Positions 58,589-64,000 of a stretch of DNA of 64,000 bases are shown in pieces (the first letter of the stretch is position 1; each line of letters starts with the position of its first letter). The position numbers and the translations under genes were made by a program. The notes under the pieces are model-generated. The model saw only the letters and a program-made list of their open reading frames with translations, made no database searches and was not told where the DNA came from. The stretch comes from Poa pratensis (lineage: Eukaryota; Streptophyta; Magnoliopsida; Poales; Poaceae). The stretch is taken from assembly GCA_947311845.1 (NCBI GenBank), contig CAMZMU010000048.1, positions 25,212,824-25,276,823 on the forward strand, in the 5' to 3' direction.

Positions 58589-59448
58589 GCTGCCAAATAA
58601 ATGCTAATGTGGTCCGGACTACCCATGTTTTTCTATTTTGTCCCGATTTCACACAAATTCGCAAAGAAATATAAATTAAGTAGGAAACAAATTCTCAAAA
58701 AATAGAAACAACATGGTTCATAATTTTACAACATATGTTGCACAATAAAAATAGAATACAATAAACAACATAGTTCACGCAATGAAATTCAATGGAGAGG
58801 AGACACTATTGGTTTCCCCAGTGAATCTACATATGCTCAAGTAAATCTTTCAGAAGTTGTTCGTGGGTGGCTTGATTACGTATCTCATGATGCATGTGGA
58901 GATACTGCTGAAACGTCGGCGATCCTGCCACGGGCAGAATCAACTGCCGAGTAGAAGAATTCATCCGAGCTATCCATCTAAATCAAATATACAATACAAT
59001 ACATGTATGGAACAATCTATCAACATTTGTAAATGAAGAAAAGAAGGGTACCCATACGTGGTCGGGCTAGGCAAACCGTCGAACGGCTTGTTGTGAGTTG
59101 GAGTTCGCCGGCGAGGCCGAGCCAAAGGTGGCGACAATGGAGCTGTCCGGCGAGAAGGTAGATGTCCTGCCTTCCTGCAGCGCCGACGATGGTAGTCCAG
59201 CCGTTGCCGAGGCCGGAGGACAGGAGGACCTCCAACTATGTCCTTACACGGTCTGGCCAACATATCTAGGGCGTGGAGACTAGCTACAACCACGGCAGGT
59301 CCGGAGGGGACGGCGGTACCGACAATGATGAGGGGACGGGTGAAAATAGAAGGACAAAGGCCGCACACGGATACTGTCCGTTTCACCCCAAAAGCCAACC
59401 AAACTTGGGCCGGATTTGGGGTGAAACGGACCAGTCCATCCTCGCTTG
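58589..59448 (-). mobile_element. PIF/Harbinger-like remnant, interrupted by the hAT element
   Basis: On the minus strand near 58920-58840 the frame reads GSPTFQQYLHMHHEIRNQAT then HEQLLKDLLEHM, followed by a stop. This resembles the C-terminus of HARBI1-like proteins of grasses. The rest is non-coding and includes a hairpin at 59377-59430. The element continues on the far side of the hAT insertion (63029 to about 63185). Confidence 0.5.
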
Positions 59449-59867
59449 TTCGTATGTATAGCTGGCCATCTGGGCCGGGCCTCACGTGTCGGCCCGAAGC
59501 ACGGGTTAAAAAGCACGGCCCGGGCACGACCCGACACGGAACTAAACGGGCCGTGCCGCGGCACGGGCCCGGTAGTGCCCGTGCCCAGCTCGGATTCGCG
59601 GTCCGTGGGCCGGCCCAGCCCGGCACGGCCCACGACGGCACGCCGGCCCGCTAAGGGCACGCCAGGCACGAAAAAGGCCCACGCGGGAGGGGAGCGTCGG
59701 GGCAACGGTCGGGGAGCGTCGGGGGAGCGGGCACGCCGACGCCTGCTGGGCCATGCTTAGCATGTTAGGCACGGCCCGTTAAGGGAACGCCGACCCAGTA
59801 AAGGCACTATTGGCCCGTTTTATACGAATTTTTCAAATTTTGAACTTCTAACAACTCTATTTTTTGC

Positions 59868-59875
59868 TATAAAAA
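59868..59875 (+). promoter_or_regulatory. TATA box of the hAT transposase gene
   Basis: TATAAAAA lies 72 bp before the first ATG (59947), a normal distance for a plant core promoter and short leader. Confidence 0.75.
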
Positions 59876-59946
59876 GGGCCTCTCACCCCCTACATTCTGC
59901 ACACTCAACCCACTCTTCTCATCATACATTCCCACACTTCTCATCC

Positions 59947-62104
59947 ATGGAGCCACCCCCCCCTCCTTTCAACCCAAACCCCGAGGGGTTTATCCCCGAG
60001 CCGATGATCAACTTTGCAGCCGATGAATTAGGTATTCGTGTCGAAGACTACATGAACTACTCAACCCCAATTCCGCCCTATACTCAGCGCCAATTCCAAC
60101 CTAGCCAAGAAACCCATTTATCCAATGTTAATTCTAGTAGTGCCGCCACTTCCTCTTCCTCTACCGGCACAAAGAGGCGGTGAACCGTGTCGGTGTGGGT
60201 GGATGGCCATTTCGAGTACCGTGAAGTAGTACTCGAAGATGGCAAGAAGCTACAGGAAGCGGTGTGCAAGTGGCCTGATTGCAACAAGGTCCTCAGCGGC
60301 GCCTCCTCCAGCGGAACCGGTCACTTGGACCGGCACTTAAAGGGACACAGGACGAAGAGGGACCAGGAGATGAGGAGAAGACAGGGCCAGCTTGGTTTCT
60401 CCCCCGACGGCCAGGTAAGTAACTTCAACTACGATGCTGATTTGTCTCGCCGAGGACTATGTAATATGATTGCTGCACATGATTTACCGCTTGGTTTTGG
60501 GGCTTATCCCGCTGTTGTCGATTGGATTAAAACTTGTCATAATCCACAATATCAACCAGTTTCTAGGCAAACTAGATCTAGGGATATGAAAAAACTTGCC
60601 ATAAAAATGCAAAAAGAACTAAAAGATGACTTTGCAAAGTGTGTATTTTCAGTTTCATTAACATCTGATATCTGGAGCGGTAGAGCTAAGCAAGATTATC
60701 TGAGTGTTGTAGCTCATTATGTGGACAGTAGTACTTGGGAACTAAAAAAAGTGTCATTGGATTTGAATTAATTGATGTTAGCCATACTGGTAGAGCCATT
60801 GCTGAAAAAATTATGCAAGTCGTGGAAGAATTTGGTCTCGAGAAAAAGGTGTTTGCAGTAACTTTAGATAATGCTTCAAACAATGCCAAGGCAATGAATG
60901 ATCTCATTCCCATACTTTCTTCTTATTCCGCATCATACCTTTTCCATCAACGTTGTGCATGCCATATTATTAATATTATTGCTAAAGGTGCTTTAAAACT
61001 AATGAAACAACCCATTGAGAAAATAAGAAGTGGCATAGTTTTTTTAAATGCTTCTAATCCACGGCTAGCCGACTATAAGAATTGGTGTAGTGCAGCTCAC
61101 GCGGCCTCTCATGTCTATAATGTAGACATAGATATTAGATGGAACTCTACATATATAATGATTAGAGATTTGATCCGTGATCAACGACAGTTTACCACGT
61201 TTGTTAATTCAAATTCCAACGGAGCAATCTTTATTACCCCTGATGACTGGGTTATGGCACAAATGGTAATGCAGTTTCTAGAAGTTCTTTACGATGCAAC
61301 TAACATTTTATCAGGGGTTTATTATCCCACATCTCCTCTACTAGTGCATCAGATTGTATTGATTGCTAATCCCTTAAAAGAGTATGAACATGATGAAATT
61401 TTAAAAGAAGGTGTTAAAAAAATGAAAGGAAAGTTTTTAAAATATTGTAAAGAAATTCCTGATTTGTATGCATTTGCATTTATTTTGGACCCAAGGGCTA
61501 AACTTGAAGGGTTCGGCCATACTCTATCTTTATTAACAACCGCCTTAGGAGTAGACTATGTTGAATATCAATATATTGTTAAGGGCAACCTCACTGATCT
61601 GTACATGAAGTATGAGACTAAGTTTGCAGAGGCAGTTCGTCCGCCCCGTCCTCCACCAAATACACAACCCGGAAAGAAGAAAACAATCTTCAAACTCTTC
61701 GGCAGCAGCTCCGGCGGCTCAAGTTCGAGCAGCTCCGGCGCTCCTCGACGTAGCGAGTTAGGTGTTTACCTCAATGACCAGCTGGTTCCCCACGACGAAG
61801 ATGTCGAGTTCAACATATTGCAGTGGTGGCATGATCATAAAAGTACATATCCGGTGCTTTCCATACTAGCACGGGATGTGTTAACTGTCCCCGTGTCAAC
61901 AACATCGTCGGAGGGAACTTTTAGTCTAAGTGGAAGAGTACTCGAGCCAAGAAGAGCAAGTCTGCACCCTTCAATGGTGAAGAGTTTAATGACGGTAAAA
62001 GATCGCGATCGGGCGAAGCGTAGAAGCCAACACATGCCGGAGGACCCGAGTTGTTGGCTGCACTGGAGTATCTTGATATCGGCGACGTCGGCGATGAAGA
62101 ATAA
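59947..62104 (+). pseudogene. hAT transposase (BED finger, RNase H-like core, hATC domain), three lesions
   Basis: The N-terminus (MEPPPPPFNPNP) is low complexity. A BED zinc finger lies at about 60265-60350 (CKWPDC...GHLDRHLKGH). The catalytic core follows, with LTSDIWSGRAKQDYLSV, VFAVTLDNASNNAKAM and FHQRCACHIINII blocks, then RWNSTYIMI. The hATC dimerisation domain is near 61825-61970 (ILQWWHDHK, YPVLSILARDVL, TSSEGTFSLSGRVL). Lesions are an in-frame TGA at 60181-60183, a one-base shift in the A-run near 60745 and a one-base shift near 62050. The usual C-terminus ends at TAA 62102-62104. AATAAA follows at 62268-62273. It is recently inactivated; the domains are otherwise well kept. Confidence 0.88.
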
Positions 62105-62396
62105 TTTTCTTATCCTCTTTGTATTTTTATTTTTAATTTTTGTAATTTGAACTCGGTCTGTAATATGAACAATTAAGTAGGAGAGCAACAAGTTTCAGAC
62201 GCACTCTTTTTCCTTATCAGGGTACCTAAGGGGACTGGAAGGTTTTAATGAGGCGGCTTGCTAGCTAAATAAAAATTATTAAGATCATATCAAACTTTGT
62301 CTTACATTTTCTTACTCTAAGGAAAGATAAAATAGCTTTATTGATAGTTGCCTCATTAAAAAACCTTCTTAATCTAAGAAGGAAAAAGAGTACAAC

Positions 62397-62402
62397 TTTA
62401 TT
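62397..62402 (-). terminator. Poly(A) signal of the BED-finger gene
   Basis: AATAAA on the minus strand, 14 bases after the stop codon of the BED ORF. Confidence 0.55.
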
Positions 62403-62415
62403 CTAAAACGCTAAA

Positions 62416-62676
62416 TTAGAAGTCGTCGACATCACTTCCTCCACCGTCTTCTGCTTGGCCTTGGCTTAGAGAAAGTAGCTTGACGTGACGGTCGTGGTGC
62501 CTATACAAGTGGCCGATTCCCCCATGGCCAATGGTCAGATGACTCGTGCATCCAGGCCATTTGCACTTCGCTTTGACCACCTCGACACCATCTTGAACGA
62601 CCACTACTTCATCGAAGAACTCCCACACCCTTGATCGATGCCTTGGAGGACCTTGGTTGGGTGGTTGTTCAGCCAT
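62416..62676 (-). CDS. Small BED-type zinc-finger protein within the hAT element
   Basis: An uninterrupted 86-residue ORF starting at ATG 62676 in a good context (AAGCATGGC). Residues 17-64 form a BED finger: WEFFDEVVVVQDG, then Cys38-KWPG-Cys43 and GHLYRHHDRH with His56, His60 and His64. The same spacing and the words CKWP.C and GHL.RH occur in the transposase finger of this element, so the two fingers are related. The tail is acidic (SDVDDF) and there is no catalytic or hATC domain. TATAAATA lies 59 bp upstream and AATAAA just downstream, so it looks like a complete transcription unit. A role as DNA-binding helper or competitor of the transposase is inference. Confidence 0.75.
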   Translation of the reverse strand: MAEQPPNQGPPRHRSRVWEFFDEVVVVQDGVEVVKAKCKWPGCTSHLTIGHGGIGHLYRHHDRHVKLLSLSQGQAEDGGGSDVDDF

Positions 62677-62734
62677 GCTTGTGTAGTTGTGTGATACAAA
62701 TGAGAGGGATGCAAATGAGAGGGGTGGACAGCCC

Positions 62735-62742
62735 TATTTATA
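62735..62742 (-). promoter_or_regulatory. TATA box of the BED-finger gene
   Basis: TATAAATAGGG on the minus strand, a near-consensus plant TATA box 59 bp before the ATG. Confidence 0.75.
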
Positions 62743-63028
62743 GGAAAAAAATAAAAAAAAGGAAAAATGGGCCAAAACCGTGCCAGCAGGCCGAACCGTG
62801 CCTGCGGGCCGTAATCGGGCCGGACGTGCCGGACGGGCCGTCGGCGTGCCTCCGTGCCGTCGGCGTGCCTCCGTGCCGTGCTGGAAGTCAGGCCGCGGCA
62901 CGCGGGTCGGCCCAGGCACGACACGAATCTATTCGTGCCTAACGGGCCGTGCCTCTTTTGGGCCATGCCTCGCACGTGCCGGGCCGTGCCGGGCCGAGCC
63001 GGCATGGTTGGCCAGCTATATTCGCATG

Positions 63029-63281
63029 CGATGGGTCGTTGGAGCCTCATGTCCAACTGGAAAGAAACGGACGTGTCTTGTCTATATACGGATGGCCGTT
63101 GGAGTTGCGCTAAATGGCCATTGATTCTTTGAAGAAGAGGTCAACAGAGAAAGTTGGAATTCGAAATTCAAAATTTGAATCGAGAAGCAAAGCAAAGGGA
63201 AATGCCCGTGGCCGTGTCTGGCACGAGTGTCAGATCGTACGGTCCTTGTGCGTGCACGTGTCGGACTCCTACTGGACCTCT
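63029..63281. other. Right part of the Harbinger-like remnant and flank
   Basis: Continuation of the sequence interrupted by the hAT element, then unassigned DNA up to the CACTA end. No gene seen. Confidence 0.4.
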
Positions 63282-63525
63282 CACTAGTACAGAACGACAC
63301 ATCGGATACCCCTCTATGGCAACGGCAGGAGTTAGGCGACGGTAAATCGCGACATCCCGCGTGCCCGCACTGGGCCGTAAAGCAGGCCCACAACAAAGGC
63401 AACGGTGAATAGTGGAATATATGTTGGCAACGGAGGTTAGTTTACCTCCGTTACCGATGTGTGCTCATCGCACACGGACAGTTTTGTAATCTCCGTTGCC
63501 ATTAGAAGCAGCCCGACAGCCGGCC

Positions 63526-63531
63526 TATAAG
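63526..63531 (+). promoter_or_regulatory. TATA box of the ORF in the CACTA element
   Basis: TATAAG in CCTATAAGAAC, 92 bp before ATG 63618, followed by a CT-rich leader. Confidence 0.5.
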
Positions 63532-63617
63532 AACCTACTATGCCCTTCACTCTCACTCTCACTGTCTCACTTCCAACCCTAGCCGCCGCACAGTCTCCTC
63601 TCTCTCCACTCTCTCGC

Positions 63618-63989
63618 ATGGCTTCCACCGTCGGCGCTGGTAGATCCGGCCATCGCGGCCGTGGCCTCCCCACCCTCCGGGCCTTCAGGCAGCAGCAGCG
63701 CCAGCTGGTGTTGCGGGACGAGCTTGCGGAACAGGCCGCCGTCGATCCGGCCCCCTCGGGCCGGTCCCGCACCCTTGGCGCTCGTCCGCACGGCGAAGGC
63801 TCCGGCCGCACCTGCTCATTTGGCCACCATTGTAGCTACCGCGAGATCCGCCAGGCGATGTACCCCGGCCGCCATCCGTCTTCCTCCTCCTCGTCCTCGT
63901 CCTCCGACGAGGAGGAAGAGGAAGAGGAGGAGGATCGTGATCTGGAGATCGCTTGCCAACTCTCCCCGCGCCGATTTCGAGCGCGATGA
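63618..63989 (+). CDS. Hypothetical protein in the CACTA element
   Basis: I do not recognise it. The ATG at 63618 is chosen over the upstream in-frame ATG at 63540 because of its TATA spacing and context (GCATGGCTT). It gives 123 residues. The N-terminal half is Arg/Gly/Gln-rich (GRSGHRGRGLPTLRAFRQQQ), with a short Cys/His stretch (RTCSFGHHCSYREI) near residues 67-80. A run of nine Ser is followed by Asp and eight Glu. The DNA for the Ser and Glu tracts is a single inverted repeat (63882-63934). It may be the first exon of a longer CACTA gene or of a captured host gene. Confidence 0.4.
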   Translation: MASTVGAGRSGHRGRGLPTLRAFRQQQRQLVLRDELAEQAAVDPAPSGRSRTLGARPHGEGSGRTCSFGHHCSYREIRQAMYPGRHPSSSSSSSSSDEEEEEEEEDRDLEIACQLSPRRFRAR

Positions 63990-64000
63990 CGCCAAGCGTC

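Larger units (their letters stand above)
59457..63020 (+). mobile_element. hAT transposon with transposase and an antisense BED-finger gene
   Basis: A 3564-bp element. The left end TATAGCTGGCCATC and the inverted right end TATAGCTGGCCAACC match over the first 12 bases. Flanks TTCGTATG (59449-59456) and TTCGCATG (63021-63028) form an 8-bp TSD with one difference. Subterminal regions are GC-rich and carry repeated GGGCCGTGCC words in both orientations. Inside are a transposase gene on the plus strand and a small BED zinc-finger gene on the minus strand, arranged tail to tail. Confidence 0.9.
63282..64000 (+). mobile_element. CACTA transposon, left end
   Basis: CACTAGTACAGAACG is a typical CACTA terminal sequence. 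It is followed by subterminal copies of GGCAACGG or its inverse (63319, 63399, 63425, about 63443, 63492), including the hairpin AACGGAGGT-TAGTTT-ACCTCCGTT. The other end is outside the window. Confidence 0.7.

Overview
The window is nuclear DNA of a grass, almost certainly a Triticeae species (wheat, barley, rye or Aegilops relatives). The clues are long LTR retrotransposons whose LTRs open with TGATACGTCTCC, many Stowaway MITEs with CTCCCTCCG ends, primer-binding sites matching plant tRNA-Asp and initiator tRNA-Met, and remnants of plant gene families (mTERF, KIN-7 kinesin, F-box/FBD, phytocyanin). By eye, about three quarters of the window is transposable element. Only one host gene looks intact.

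Layout. 1-29051 is a nest of LTR retrotransposons. Element A (Gypsy-like, gag only, 1-5660) sits in the 5' LTR of element B (Copia-like, gag only, 5661-15598). Beyond B lies a very long Gypsy-type LTR (element C, 15599-29051). C is split by element D (19235-28116, 5-bp TSD AAAAT), whose 5' LTR is split in turn by a solo LTR (element E, 20158-21946, 5-bp TSD GCATC). D carries a sense gag and a three-exon antisense gene.

29052-39000 is a graveyard of host genes: a truncated mTERF, two pieces of one KIN-7 kinesin in permuted order (30.7-31.7 kb and 38.3-39.0 kb), and between them an F-box/FBD pseudogene on the minus strand that lost its F-box and took a retroposon into an intron. 39000-49200 holds MITEs, tandem repeats, a cox1-like mitochondrial fragment, a Mutator-type fold-back element with a 9-bp TSD, and the two-exon phytocyanin/lamin-like gene (47783-48423).

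49475-58588 has a 5'-truncated LINE on the minus strand, then a Gypsy element in an internal-LTR-internal-LTR arrangement. 59457-63020 is a nearly complete hAT transposon inside a Harbinger-like remnant. Besides a damaged BED-type transposase it carries a small intact BED-finger gene on the opposite strand, with its own TATA box and poly(A) signal. The window ends in the 5' end of a CACTA element (from 63282) holding a TATA-driven hypothetical ORF.

The genes do not form one pathway. The working units are the transposons themselves: non-autonomous gag-only LTR elements that need an outside pol, and a hAT that may encode both a transposase and a short DNA-binding protein. All identifications come from reading the sequence; no database search was run.
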